From Skeletonema tropicum (Eukaryota; Bacillariophyta; Thalassiosirophyceae; Thalassiosirales; Thalassiosiraceae), in NCBI GenBank assembly GCA_037178625.1, contig CM074139.1, positions 1,550,001 to 1,614,000 of the forward strand: 64,000 bases of DNA, written 5' to 3'. The notes under the pieces were generated by a model. It searched no databases, had not been told where the DNA came from, and was given only the letters and a program-made list of their open reading frames with translations. Positions 11,001 through 23,100 of the stretch are shown piece after piece. Position numbers and translations under genes: made by a program. Every line of letters starts with the position of its first letter. Position 1 is the first letter of the stretch.

Positions 11001-12835
11001 TCCGTACTTGCCACAACCAAACGCTTCTCCTCGATAAGTTCCTTTTCCAATTCTTCATTCTTGGAAGTTAAACTCAAGATTTCTTCCTCCAACATATTAA
11101 TCTGATCTACCAACCGTTTCCTATCCGACGCCGAAGTGTCGGTATTGTACTGTAATTCATTCTTACTCTTGAACAATGTCCGTTCCATTTCAGTAATTTG
11201 CAAATTGAGCCCCGTGAGTGTTTCTTGATACTCCTTTTCTTTCTTGGCCATTTCTTGTCGGAGTTGGTAGCTGGTGGCATCTTCACCATTGCGATACTCC
11301 TTTTCGCGGTTCATCATTTCACGTGTCAAATCATCAATTTGGGCAGAGAGGGCCATACGTTCCTTTTCGTATTGTTTGCGTTGTTCGTCAATTTGTTGTT
11401 GGAGGTAGCCGGTTTCCTTGTCACGTTCGTCCTTCATGGCGGCGATGGTTCGGTCAAACTTATGACGAAGGTTGGACATTTCGGAGAGGAGGCGATTGAT
11501 TTCTTCATCCTTGCGTTTGAGTGCAGAAGCGTCGGAGGAGGAAGAAGAAGAGGAAGCTGAGTTTCTTGCCCCCATGGATGTTTGGTATTGAATATCACCA
11601 TAGGCAGGTCGTGGTTGATCTTGTTGCGGCAATGGTGATGACCTCTGCTGCTGCTGTTGCTGCTTCCTCTTTTGCTCCTGCTGTGCCACCCTCCACTCCA
11701 TCTCCTCCTCACTAGCACCACCCATACCATTATTCCCCATCACCACCTCCTCCTCATCCAACGGATCTGCAAACTCATTCACCGCATCAATCAACATTTG
11801 AAACTTGGCAGGACCACATTGAAAATCGGCCACTTTTCCCTGACTGCCCTTATAAATCAAAATGAACGGCAACTTGGTCGCATTTAACAATTTACACATT
11901 TCTTCATTATTCGGATCATCAAATTTCATTTGAGCGAAGCGGACATTGCCCCGTTGTAACAGTTGATTGCCGGCGGCGTCACCGTACTTGTCACCTAGTT
12001 GGGAGGCGAGCTTTTTATAGCGAATGTCGAATACTTGACATGTTTTGCACCACGAGGCGTAAACTTTCACGACGGAGAGGCGTTCATCGGAGATGACAAA
12101 GTCGAGTAGGTCTTGGGGTTGACGAATTTCGAATACTTTGGGTGGTGCACCGTTGTTATTGTTGTTGTTTCCATTATTTGGTCTCCATTTTTGTTGTTGA
12201 TAGCCACCATTATTATTGTTGTTGGAATTATTTACACCACCACTCGTAGTTTCCATGGAAGGACGAACACTCGTACCAACACTTCGTCCAACATCTTGAG
12301 ATGCCCTTCCAGAAGGTCCACCACCGCTACTACTCCCATTTGCATTTCCTTTACGATTAAAGAAATTTCCCCACCCTCCACCACCACTGCCGTTGTTACG
12401 ATTGTTATTATTGCTGTTGGATCGAGAATTGATCCCATCACGATAATCAGATCCACCACTGTTAGTGGTGCTGCTATCATTGTCATTATTATTGCTGTTC
12501 ATGTTGTCAAGATAATTCCCTCCGTTGCCCAGAGCCATTGACAGCTGGGACGACGACGAGGAAGAAGTTGTGGTTACCGTAGTTGAGGGGCCCGCCACAG
12601 TCATTATTTGTCTAGATGAAGATGTTAATTTGGAATGTCGGTGAAAGTGCTGAAAAGAGAGTGACGAAGATGGTGCCACAACTGTGTAGAGTAGGAGCAA
12701 TGTGAATAGCATGGCGGTGGCAGTCAGTGAACATGATGATGATGATGTGGATCGACCGCTTCGTCCGCCGACACTGTTGACAGTGGCTGCAGTGCGGCTG
12801 CTGCTGTCGTTGATATTTCTTGACGAAGATGCCAT
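8063..12835 (-). CDS. Thioredoxin-fold and coiled-coil protein, probably plastid-targeted
   Basis: Two long open stretches join through a 96-bp intron (exons 9836-12835 and 8063-9739; donor gtatg, acceptor acgcag) into 1558 residues. Splicing turns GGAK into GGAKPTASFF, matching the later GGSRPTAHFF, which supports the join. Residues about 41-57 are a hydrophobic signal segment followed by SSLSF, consistent with a diatom plastid presequence (inference). An Asn/Ser/Gly-rich spacer precedes a thioredoxin-like domain at about 231-350 with active site WCKTC (C263, C266) and the cis-Pro region KLPFILIY. A Glu/Lys/Arg-rich coiled coil runs about 450-870. The motif AQAFERRLAENPIVP occurs twice, each time followed by GAFGG, near the end of exon 1 and in exon 2. 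The remaining C-terminus is Lys/Ser/Glu-rich and disordered. A disulfide or thiol role tethered to a scaffold is plausible but unproven. Confidence 0.75.
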
Positions 12836-13373
12836 GATTTGCTTATTTGGAATTAGATAGAGCGCTTGGGCTGCGCGGTGTGAGATATATACCTTTGTTG
12901 CGTACTCCTCTACTGCTTTTATATTGAGGAGGTGATCGAATAGAACTTGATGTCAAGAAAAAGCCGACAGTCTTGACTTTGAAGTTGAATAATGAAACGT
13001 TGCTTTCTATATGTTGGTCAGCCGAGTCTCCAAAGAATCCTCTTGTTAATGCTGCTGATAATAATAGAGTATCTACTGCAGACTTGTGCACAACTTGTGA
13101 ACATACTTAGCGCAGATCTTCGGAGTGACTGTACGATTTCTCATTCAATCCATTCAAAATGAAACAAAAAAGAAAAGAATTCAAGTTTGCTAGCTTGATA
13201 GATTTCTTTCATGAGATGCGCGCGGGACAACACGTCAAGAAAATTACGTGCCTTTTAGGTATTACATGCTTTTTGAATACGTGCCTCGCTCTTCAGGTGT
13301 CTAGCTGCATAAGTACATAATGCGGCAGCAAGGGTAAATAAGTGCAGCAGTCAAAAGTCAGGGGGTACCTGCC
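12836..13373. other. Spacer upstream of the thioredoxin-fold gene
   Basis: This is the 5' region of the minus-strand gene, up to the target duplication of the hAT element. An 82-codon frame on the minus strand has no support. Nothing else is visible. Confidence 0.4.
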
Positions 13374-13381
13374 TCCCAGAG
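13374..13381. repeat. hAT copy 1 target-site duplication, left
   Basis: The octamer tcccagag lies directly before the element and is repeated exactly at 16630-16637. Eight-base duplications are the hallmark of hAT insertions. Confidence 0.95.
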
Positions 13382-16300
13382 TAGCGTAATGGAATTTCAA
13401 AAGGGTGAAATTTCACTACTGCAACTTTCGTGAAATTTACAGGGTGAAAGTTGCACCAATTTTGGCCAACAATGAAATTTCACAAAAATTCTGGCGCGAA
13501 CGGATGGTACTGAACCAACACGTAGCACAAAAATAACCTAAGACCCTTCATTCCACCAACCACCAAACCCCAAAGAACACCACGCACCATCCAGATGATG
13601 AGTTTGTCAACTCAGCGGAGAGTAACTCTTCACCAAAATGCTGGCGACTAACAATGCAGTATTACTTATTCCTTCGTAGTAATTCAGCTTACATGCGTGT
13701 TCCTGCATTGGCATGTACCAGATGATTTTGGGCGCGGATGGCTCTTATTTTGGGTGCGGGTATGTGCACAAATCAACTTTTTGTTCACTCTGCCGTCTAC
13801 CACGCTGTCATAGTTTGCCTGGCAATAACAACAACAATTCAATAATCTTCAACAATAATGCTTTTGACATGCGCCGCCAACGCCCTTTGTGGCATGAAGA
13901 ACTCCCCCCTCAACAACCCGGCTGATCATCAGTGCATGATGTGTGAAGGACCAATTCATGGTGCCCTTTGCGGTAAACTCTACTGTGAGGAAATTGTGGG
14001 CAACCCATCCTACAAAAACCCTGCAGGGGATCTTAATGATCATGCAAAAACACTTGCCAACTCCCATACCGCTCTCATGTGTCTTCACTGTGTCCAACAC
14101 AAGCTCACCGCTGCGGCCCCAACTGCCGATGCTGCCGTCGCTGCTGTCGATCCACCTGCCGTCGCTGCAGTCGATCCACCCGCAGCACCACCTGCTGCTG
14201 TGCCTTTTGCAGCAGCTCCGGATGCCAAAAAGCAACGAGACTCAACGCTCTATTCCCAATACGAAATCACGCCCCAACCCAATGGCAAGTTACGTATTGT
14301 ATGCAAGCACTGTCCTAAGTACAACAAGTTGCTAGCGACATTTAATGCAACAAGAGCTAGAAAACATTCTCTCCACGAATGTGAAGGGTTGACATGCCCT
14401 CACACAAGGAGACAAATCGAAGGAGGGGCTCAAGCGAATAAGAAACAAGCAACGTATCTTGCACTTCAATCCAACCCAAGTGAAACTGTTGCTGCCATGC
14501 GTAGTAATCATGGCCCCGTTGCGGTGATTGATCTACTATCCAACTCTGGGGACGTTAGTGATGTCACCAAATCCACCTCCACATCCGTTCCCCCTCGCAA
14601 GAAAACAAAGCGTGTACCATCTGCACAAACTACTATGGAGCACACGTATGGTAAGAGCATGAACCAGGCATCTGCTGACATTGTACTCATGCACGAGGTA
14701 CGAGCCATTGTCGCTCGTGGCGAGCCATTGAGTCGTCTATTGGATCCTTGGGTGCAAGCAAGCCTACACCAACGATACCCTGCCATCTTGAAGTTCATTC
14801 CAAGTGATGTTGAAACAATCTATGACAAGTATGTCATTAAAATTGATAAACAAACGACATCGGAGTTGAAATCATTTATGGCAAAAATTCCCGGACATGT
14901 AAATGTTGCGATGGATGGAGTCACTGTCTTGGGCAAACAAAAGGTACGTGATTTATGTTCTGTACAATAACTTCATTGCTTTCAATTGTCTCACTACTAT
15001 TTATGTTGCCCTGCTGTATCCTCTTCTGCCTAGATCGTATACACCGTCGCGAAGAGTGACTTCTCACTCTTCCTCGAATGGAAAGATCTTGGAAGCGATA
15101 AGCATGTTACCGAAGCCGAAATAGAGGATGCTGTGAGGGTTTGTGAAAACGTCATGAAAGAATACAATGCGAAGATTGTGAGCATTCCTGTTGATAATGC
15201 TGCAAGGCATGTTGCGGATCGAGTTGGGAAGGAACTTGAAGAAAAGTATCCAGGGATGAAGGTCATAGTTACACGCGATCCGGCTCATTGCATCGATTTG
15301 CTTATGAAAGACCTAGCCAAGACTTCAGTTATGCAACTTGTCATAAAGTATGCTAGGAAAGTCAGGGACTTCGTGAAGATTGATCGCATTGATTCTTTCC
15401 GACGCAGCGCAGCTCTAGTGGATGAGCTCGTGTTTTACTCCAAAGTTTTCTGCCCCGTGGAGACACGGATGAACCTTCTACATGACGTTGTTGTGAGCGC
15501 TCGCAAGTGTCGTGACTTTCTTCTTGTACTTCCTGGCAAGGCGGAGTATCAAAAGTATCGTAGTGAGCGCACTGCAACAAAGCAAGCTGAGTTGGATGAG
15601 CTGATGGAGCACTTCAAGAAGGAAAATATTTGGAAGATGTTTGATGTTGTTATTGCCTTCACGCTCCCTTTCAAGGAAGCACATTTGGCTTGTTCCCGCA
15701 AGGATATGCCACTTAGTGCTTACCCCCTCTTGGTTCAAGCGCTGCGCAATGATATTAACAAGTGTCTCACTCCCGAGTTTGATGAACTTCTTGGTCAGGG
15801 CTCAAGAGCAGAAGTTGCTGGTATGATCCGTGAACGTTTCAATATGGATGGTGTTGATCCCAGCGGACTGAAGGTTGGTTTACTCGATGAGCATCACTTG
15901 ATGTGTTTCCTCTGTGACCCAAACTCTCGTGTGTGGAGGGAGTTGTTCTACCTGCAGACTAACAAGGCTGCGCTCGTAAGGAAGATGATCGAGTGGTATG
16001 TGCCTTTGGGTGAAGATGGTTCTGATGAGATGCGGAGGAGAGTTAAAAAGGATTTTGAGGACTTTGATACTCAAAACAATGACTGGTTTCATTCTTTTGA
16101 CGTTCCACTTCCATCGCTTCCATCTTTGGAACAGCTGCAACAGAACAACAAGTCTTTTAGTATCAAAAATGTGGTACAGTATGTGGAATCAACTGGTGCT
16201 ATTTCTGGTCGCATCACGTGGTTTGAATGTTATGCAGGATCATCTGACTTCTATCGATTGGTTGCTAAGCCTCTAATGTCTATGGGAACTGTCGGATCGA

Positions 16301-16629
16301 TGGATTGTGAGCGTAGGGCCAAACCTCTGAAGAACAGCATTCTTGTGAAGGATAGGAATAGGATGAAGGATCCAACTGGTGTTGCACTTCTTCGAGGGAA
16401 GGAAAACCTCCGTCATATCATGGATGCGAAGAAGATGCTTGGAAAGAAGCTTGCTGACAGTCTCTCTTAGAGTGATGTGTTGACTGCAGAGTGCAAAGTA
16501 TTACGACTATCTCAGGATAAGCTAGAGTGAAATTTAATCCCTTGAAATTTCTGAAATTTCTTGAAATTTCTGAAATTTCAACCTGCAATTTTCAACCCCC
16601 TCCAAAAATGGTGAAATTCCATTACGCTA
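13382..16629 (+). mobile_element. Complete hAT-family DNA transposon, copy 1
   Basis: This 3248-bp element begins tagcgtaatggaatttca and ends with the inverted complement (tgaaattccattacgcta). It is flanked by the exact 8-bp duplication tcccagag. It carries one intact two-exon transposase gene on the plus strand. Subterminal regions are rich in GAAATTTC-type motifs, candidate transposase binding sites. A second copy at 55971-59208 is nearly identical: by eye the only differences are one silent base (13878 versus 56467) and one extra 10-bp ttgaaatttc unit near the right end of this copy. Intact frame, termini and target duplication all point to a recent insertion. Confidence 0.97.
13858..16470 (+). 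CDS. hAT transposase (BED finger, DUF659-like, dimerisation region)
   Basis: Joined as 13858-14943 and 15034-16470 (90-bp intron, gtacgtg to ctgcctag), this gives 840 residues. A BED-type zinc finger is visible at about 149-175 (CKHC, then ARKHSLHEC). A Ser/Thr-rich linker follows. A DUF659-like part of the RNase-H-fold catalytic core spans the splice junction: HVNVAMDGVTV supplies the first Asp, PVDNAARHVAD the second, and DPAHCIDLLMKDL matches the conserved CxxHxLxLLxxD block. The C-terminus contains the hAT dimerisation signature, MGTVGSMDCERRAKPLKNS then DRNRM. The product would bind the element ends and cut and rejoin DNA in the nucleus. No stops or frameshifts are present. Upstream frames from 13713 do not extend this protein. 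Confidence 0.93.
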
Positions 16630-16637
16630 TCCCAGAG

Positions 16638-17093
16638 GTGAACTGGACGCTTGCACTTGGCTTGCTTCATTCTACTTATTCAATAGGAGTAAATAATACT
16701 CACATCACGGCAGTACATATTACATAGTGTGTCAAGGAGACTACACGTTACCCGACCTTGCTTGAGGGCCATCTTGGTGAAAGGTGAAAAAGCGAAGAGA
16801 CAATTATAATATAGGCTACAGCTACAAGCAGAGGAGAACAAAGAAAGTCAAAGCCAAGGTTGATACTGAAAGGGAACTAAGTATAAGTAATTACTCAAGA
16901 TCACTTCCAATGATAAATCTTACGAGAGAACACTCTAACCATGTCGATCGAATGTTCACTGGTCAGCAAGGCAAGATGCACTGCTGATAATCACAAAGAA
17001 CAAAGAGAGCCTGCAACACATGGTCTTCTGAAGCCCAACCAATACCCGTACAGAACACTACCTACAAACACTACTACTTATTGTTCGGGCTTC
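16638..17093. other. Spacer, no gene seen
   Basis: This lies between the right target duplication of the hAT element (16630-16637) and the end of the hydrolase gene. It probably includes the 3' untranslated region of that minus-strand gene. No motif was recognised. Confidence 0.4.
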
Positions 17094-18247
17094 TCAAAGG
17101 TGTACCTTCGACATGTAGAAATCGATGGCGGCCTGCTCATATTCATAAGAATGTTTCTTCGTATCATCGTCACCACCACACCACATGATTTTGGAATACA
17201 TGTCGTAATCCTCGATGTAATCCTTCATGTCAGCGCGGACTTTGTCGTGGCCATCTTTCTTATGACCATTGGCACCAATACGTGCTTCACCATTCATGAA
17301 TGGTGATCCAGAACCCAACAACGCGATGTCCCACTTATAGTGAACGATGTAGATCTTTCCAATCGGCTTGCCAGATTCATCAACTTTCAACGTCTTGAAC
17401 ATGTTGGTTGCCTTTTGCTTCTTCTGACCAAAAATCTTTTGCCTGTACTCTTTATTAAACCATGCATTTTCATATTCCCATGGCTCTTCCCAGAATACGT
17501 CATGAGGGATATCCTGTGCAAAGAAAATGATGAGCATGGACATGGAGCATGTGACATGTGAGCAAGTTGTAGGCGAGGCGAATGTAGTATACATGGTAGT
17601 GGATGACACAAACTTACAGCTGCTACAATGAAGATGTTCTCAAACTCGACATCGGGTGCCTTATCAATGACTTTCCCTTCCTCATCTTTGACACCACAAG
17701 CACCATTGAACACAACATGATTACCCATACTGTGCATCAGAATTGATTTACGAGGGAAGAGATCGTTTGGAATCGCATCCACCATTTCTTTCATTTTCTT
17801 TCCAGCTAGTTGGGAAAAACCTCCCTGATCAATCCTGTACTGTGTGAGGAAGCCTTCATCTGTCTCGTTGCAGGGCCACATGACAGGTATGGGATAGTAC
17901 TTGAGACCTGCCTCCTCAAATCGCGACCACTTTCCCGCTACGTTGCTCATGTGCCACGAGGGCTGTGTGTTGTAGCCATGCACACAAAATAGTGGAACAG
18001 TGTCCTTATTCGTTTTGTTGAGCTTGGGAAATAGCTCGACATGCCTGGCTGCATTCTCGGGGGAGACATACGTCGCTTTGAATTTTCCCGTTTCAATCTC
18101 CTTTACCTTCATCAGGAAGACACCCTTACCTTCAAGAGAAGTATCGGAGAATTCAACCTCATCGCCGTGTTCTGGGTTTGAAGGTGTGATTTCGATAGCA
18201 GCAAGGACCAATCCTTTGTAAATGTATTGTTTTATTGGGCTTGACAT
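17094..18247 (-). CDS. DUF900-like alpha/beta hydrolase
   Basis: Exons 17618-18247 and 17094-17513 (intron 104 bp, gtaagt to tgcacag) give 349 residues. After a 90-residue N-terminal region come the strand and oxyanion motif PLFCVHGYNTQ, PIPVMWPCNETDEG, and the nucleophile elbow LMHSMGNH with Ser at about 173. The join reads FIVAADIPHDVFWEEP, matching the acid-bearing strand AxDxxxDxF of DUF900-type hydrolases. This is a serine-hydrolase fold; the substrate is unknown. No signal peptide is evident, so a cytosolic site is likely. It is the only intact member of a local family: a frameshifted paralogue lies at 28579-29719 and a transposon-split pseudogene at 19768-27984 on the opposite strand. 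Confidence 0.75.
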
Positions 18248-19767
18248 GATGTTGTTGAGTTTTATGAGCGAGTTGGTAAGAAGTGTGATGTGAAGATTGA
18301 AGATACGATCCAGAAAAATTTGGATGGATCTTTCTGCTGGCCTTTGGATATGGGGCTCGCCAACCCCTTCTCGGGGGGATTTCCCCCGAGTTTCCCCACG
18401 GCGAGAAGAGGGGGATTGTTAGTGAGCTAAATTACCAAGGTTTCGTCTAAAGATAGCCGAATATTGGCTAATGAGGACCATTTTACCCCCATTTAGTTGG
18501 TTTTGCCACAGATCAGAACCTTCAATATAGGGGGGTTCCCCTCTCACCCCCTATATCCAAAGGCCTGCTTCTGCTTCCTGCTGGTTCAACGCATGAGGTG
18601 CGCCGCCAACAATGTCTTTGGTCGCCAAATTCACAAATGGAATTATGGCATAAATGAACTTCATTGTTGGTGATTGTATAGGCTCTATAACCTGTTAGTA
18701 TCCTCGATCTCCCTACTTCCAATCGATGCTATTGATAGATTAGATAGGAGATAAAAGATAATGATTAGAGTAGTCTTGTATCTACGTACGTGTAATCTAA
18801 CACCTGCTGGCCGGCTGGAATTGGAATCATTGAGCGTGAGACATCAGACGTTTTCTTCTGATCTGCCGAACTCGAAGAGCGAAGAGGCCCGTTATCCCAT
18901 CTGTTTCAGACGTGCAACGGTTATGTATCTAAACCAACCGACGGATCCAACACTGAGACAAGTCAACATAAGAACCCTGGGCAAAGCGGTAATCGGAGTA
19001 GCGGAGACGTTTTGTTGTGCCGAGTCAAGTCGCTTCGTTTAACTTCATCAGTACCGTCCAGCTCATGAGATAGGTAAGTATTCTCTGTGGTACATAAGCG
19101 ACAATAGTTGCAAAGATACCATGTATTGTACCTATTGTTTATTGTATCTAGAGCCATTTTTGGTCTTGTGAGACCCGATGATAGATGGCGCCATTTTTTG
19201 ATAACCGGTCAGTATCCTCCCCACAAGAGCAATATGTAATTCCAACTAAGGGTGTGTAAAAGTCCAATCCCATATAAGTATTTTCTTGTAATTGTATCTA
19301 TTGATAAGTATCTTCGACCATGGTGGTGCAACATAATTCTTCCTAAAAATCTCTTCTAATACCCTTAGGTATGCATATAATCACCTGGGTGATGATTTTG
19401 GCACAAAAATCTCAGAAATTTATGAAAACACCCCCTATTGTTGGGCGATGTGATGAGGAGCTTCAGTTTGGACGATGGCGATGGATGAGGCAGTGATGAT
19501 TCCAGCCGTGTGGAAAGGACTTGTTGGAGGGCTGGTTGCAGGCCGTATTCGTTGATGTAGTTATGGACGGCTTTCTTGCTGATGCGGGTGCGACGGAAGT
19601 GATGATGGCCATAGATGTCGTGGTAGTGCCGCATTTACAGACTGGAGCTGATGCAAGATGGTAGATGGGGAGGACAAGTTTGCGTTTGAGGTTTAAGCAC
19701 GATGGAGAAATCGAAGTTGCTGAGCCGATGCTTAACGTTGCTGCGAATTATTCGCAACGAGCCGGGA
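18248..19767. other. Long spacer upstream of the hydrolase gene
   Basis: It holds one inverted-repeat segment (listed separately at 18339-18565). Otherwise only short frames without motifs occur. A coding-like stretch on the minus strand near 19460-19634 (C-rich third codon positions, reading KAVHNYINEYGLQPAL) may be a relic of an unknown gene, but it has no start, end or match that can be justified. Confidence 0.4.
18339..18565. repeat. 227-bp inverted-repeat segment (MITE-like)
   Basis: The left end ggcctttggatatgggg pairs with the right end, whose complement reads ggcctttggatataggggg. One mismatch separates them over about 17 bp. The interior has further G-run and C-run palindromes (near 18370-18400). 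No clear target duplication was found, so mobility is inferred only from form. Confidence 0.55.
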
Positions 19768-20107
19768 TGGAAATGAAAGCTACGGTTGATGCGATTCCTA
19801 TAGCGATCTCTTCCCTCGTAAATCAAAATCACTTCTGATGCACAGTATGGGTAATCGTGTTGTTGTTGTGTTCAATGGTGCTTGTGGCATCTAAGATGAG
19901 GCAGGGAAAGTTATTGACAAAGCACCCGATGTCGAGTTTAAGAACATCTTCGTTGTAGTAGCTGTGTAAGTACTTCCAAAGTTGTCCTACTATATCACAT
20001 CATATTTATTCTGCATGCATACAAGTTGCTCATAGGCTAGGTTTCACTGTCTAACATTTTCTTCGCAGGATATCCCTCATGACGTATTCTGGGAAGAGCC
20101 ACAAGTA

Positions 20108-23100
20108 CAGCTGTTTTCACGGATTTTCGGATAGCCGTTCAAGTTTCGAATTCCTACGTATGTTAGGTACAAATGACGTAGTGAGTCTTATAAAAACCCA
20201 TTGGGCCGATTTCTCCCAACTCACCCCTCAACAAGAGCCACTCCGCGCAAAAAGATGCCAACCATGGCCAAATTCCGGAGCGTACTACGCACAACAAGTT
20301 GGATATTTGCTCAACCAAAAGGATAAATTAACCTCTCTTGCATGTCTAGATCCAAAATAGCCAATTAGGTTGACTAAAGATTGTAATCATGAACGATGGT
20401 AATACACTTTTTGAATACCTTTTCACACGGCTCATCAGTAAAAGTGACACTTATCGCGGCAGGTGGATTTGCGACCAGTCGTTGGTAGAGATATTGCACA
20501 GACACTATACGAATGTAGATAAAGACAATACCTTACGGAACAAACTCGTGCAGCGTCTGAACAAGGCAGCCGGACCTTTCAACAGCAGCAATGTACACAA
20601 GATATACCACAAAAATTTCACAACATCATGTCCATTCAATTCGTCATTACGCCGGATGGTGCACTATTACTACTTTGGAAAGGGAGAGAAAGTGCCCAAC
20701 GAACCAATACGCGCAGCAGAGTTATTGTGCACAGAAATAGAACATATACAGAGTTACAGTGCAACTAATAATCGGCAGCGATCTTGCAACAAGCCGGAGC
20801 AAGTATCATTTCCCGACGATGGATGCGCTGGTAAGAAGAAGAACAAAAATAATGAGAACAAACGTAAAGAAGCAACAAAATCATCAGCGGCTGCACCAAT
20901 TACTCCTACTCCACAAAAAAGAACAAGGCGCTCGCAACGACTAGTTGAGCAGCAGCAGAGCCCTCTCGTGCCATTCGTCACCAACGTGGGTAGATTAGAG
21001 GATGAGAATAATCAAGTTGACGACGAAGATGAAGATGAAGACGACGACAATAACAACAGCAGTGGCGATATAGACGGGGATAACAGCAGCAACAACCAGA
21101 CTCCGAATATTATATGGCAGTCACCTGAAGCAGCAGCTCTCTTCGGATTTGACGAAGGTGCCGATGTGTACAACGGACTAGTGCAATTGGTTGAATCACT
21201 TACACTGGTGGGGCAATCAGCAAATGGATACGAAGAAGCAGGCGTCATTGACTTGCACGAAGATAGTAAATTGACAAAGCATGCCTTATTTGACTTACGC
21301 AATAAATGTTTATACCTCAGGGTTGCGTATTCAATAGCACTTGCCGAGTATCGAGTTGGGTTTCCATTCCAAGCTTGTTGCGACAAAGCGGCAAGGCTGC
21401 TCAATGATTTAACACTGTTCAATGCAGCAACTGGTAGGACAATCATGAATTGGAACCGTATCTTCCGCGTTAATCATCAATTTCCAAACCCCAACCCCTA
21501 CGTCGCCAATGGTATCAAACGAAAGCCTACACTATTTGAGGTATTTCCGACAGCAGCAGTAGATGTGTCAAACTTCATACTTGACCATCTGGAACATTTC
21601 AGCGTTGAATTGCTGAGGGAACATTTTAACACAACAATGATAAAGCAACTAAATGAAGAGGTGAAAACCAACATCAACTTTACCGAAGACTCAGAAGAAT
21701 TTCAACTGGTTGACAGATATCTCAAAAATCCACCATCATACTCAACGGTTGGGAGGTGGGTCGGATACCTTGGTTTCAAACGAGAGGTGTCAAAGAAATG
21801 CTACTACGTTGATGGCCATGAGTATGCCGAACAGATAGAGCATCGGTCTCGGTTAACAGACGAATATCTATCAGTGCTTGAACCACGATCTCATCGATGG
21901 GTTCATTTGTCACAGACCGAATTTGACGATTTGAAAACAGCGCTCGAAGATGACAAAGATGGCGAGAAGGCGAAGGACATGTTAGATAAGGTTGCTTATA
22001 AGTTCAAGGGAGTTGATGAAAAAGTATACTTTGAGTTTCATGTGGACAAACACGTGCGTCTGCAGAAGATTGCAAACGATAAGTATGGAGCATTTGGAGG
22101 AAGAGTAAGCATAAGAAAGAAAGCTGAAGACAAACCTGTCATCATCTTTGGCCAGGATGAGGCTATTTTTAATGCTTTTCTGTCGCGGACTCACCAGTGG
22201 GTTGATCCGAATGGAAGGAGGGCAATTATGCCGAAGACTGTTGGTGCTGGTATCATGATATCTGCGTTTCAATCGAGAGAATTGGGTTGGGGCATTCCTA
22301 TCACCGAAGATCAGCTGAAGGAGATTAATGCTGCTAGAGCCAATCAAGAATACTTCGACAAGGCAGCGGCAATTGCCGTAAATGGTAACACAAAAAAGCA
22401 ACCACTTGAATCGTCACCTGGGATTCTTAAGTTTGCATACGGGAAGAACGGGTACTGGACAGGGAACCACACGATCCTGCAAACGGAAGATATAATAGAT
22501 TGCGTAAAAGTAATACTCGGAGATGAGTATGAATATGTCTTTCTTTTTGATTCGAGCAGTGGTCATGCAAAGAAGCGTGTTGACGGTCTTGATGCAAAGG
22601 AAATGAACAAGAATTGGCACTCGACACCATCGCAAGCTAGGAACACCAAAATTGAACGGCAGGAGGAATTTGTCGGGCCATACTACGATGCATCCAATCC
22701 AGCAATGGTGACTATCGGTCAAGAACAAACGATGAACTTCACCAGTGAAGATGTCGGCCCATTTTGGCTGACAGCAGAGGAACGTGAAAGACAACGGCAC
22801 GACCGAGAGGTTGAAATACCAGAAGACAAGAGGAAAGAGCGACATAAGGTGAAGAAAGAGCTGATATCGGAGCTGATGGACACCGAGTGGGGGAAAAAGG
22901 AAGGAGAAATAAGGTTATGGAAGATGACACATGCTGAGCTAGCAAAAATGGCGCAAGCGTCTAGTATCGATATCAAAATAACACCTACCACCAAAATGAT
23001 ATATGGATGGGAGGGCAAGGGTAAGGGACTTCTGCAGATTGCGTATGAACGTGGCTGGATCGATATAGCAACCTTCAGAAAGGGCAGCTACCAAGTGATG

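Noticed and set aside
10242..12541. Many plus-strand frames opposite the coiled-coil gene
   Set aside because: They are antisense shadows produced by Glu/Lys-rich and Asn/Ser-rich codons of the real gene.
12843..13091. 82-codon minus-strand frame upstream of the thioredoxin-fold gene
   Set aside because: Probably 5' untranslated sequence. It has no motif, and the downstream ATG already starts a good signal peptide.
13713..13925. 70-codon frame with CSLCRLPRC at the start of each hAT copy
   Set aside because: It is repeated in all three copies, but it overlaps the transposase start in another frame and has no acceptable splice link. It is treated as 5' untranslated sequence of the element.
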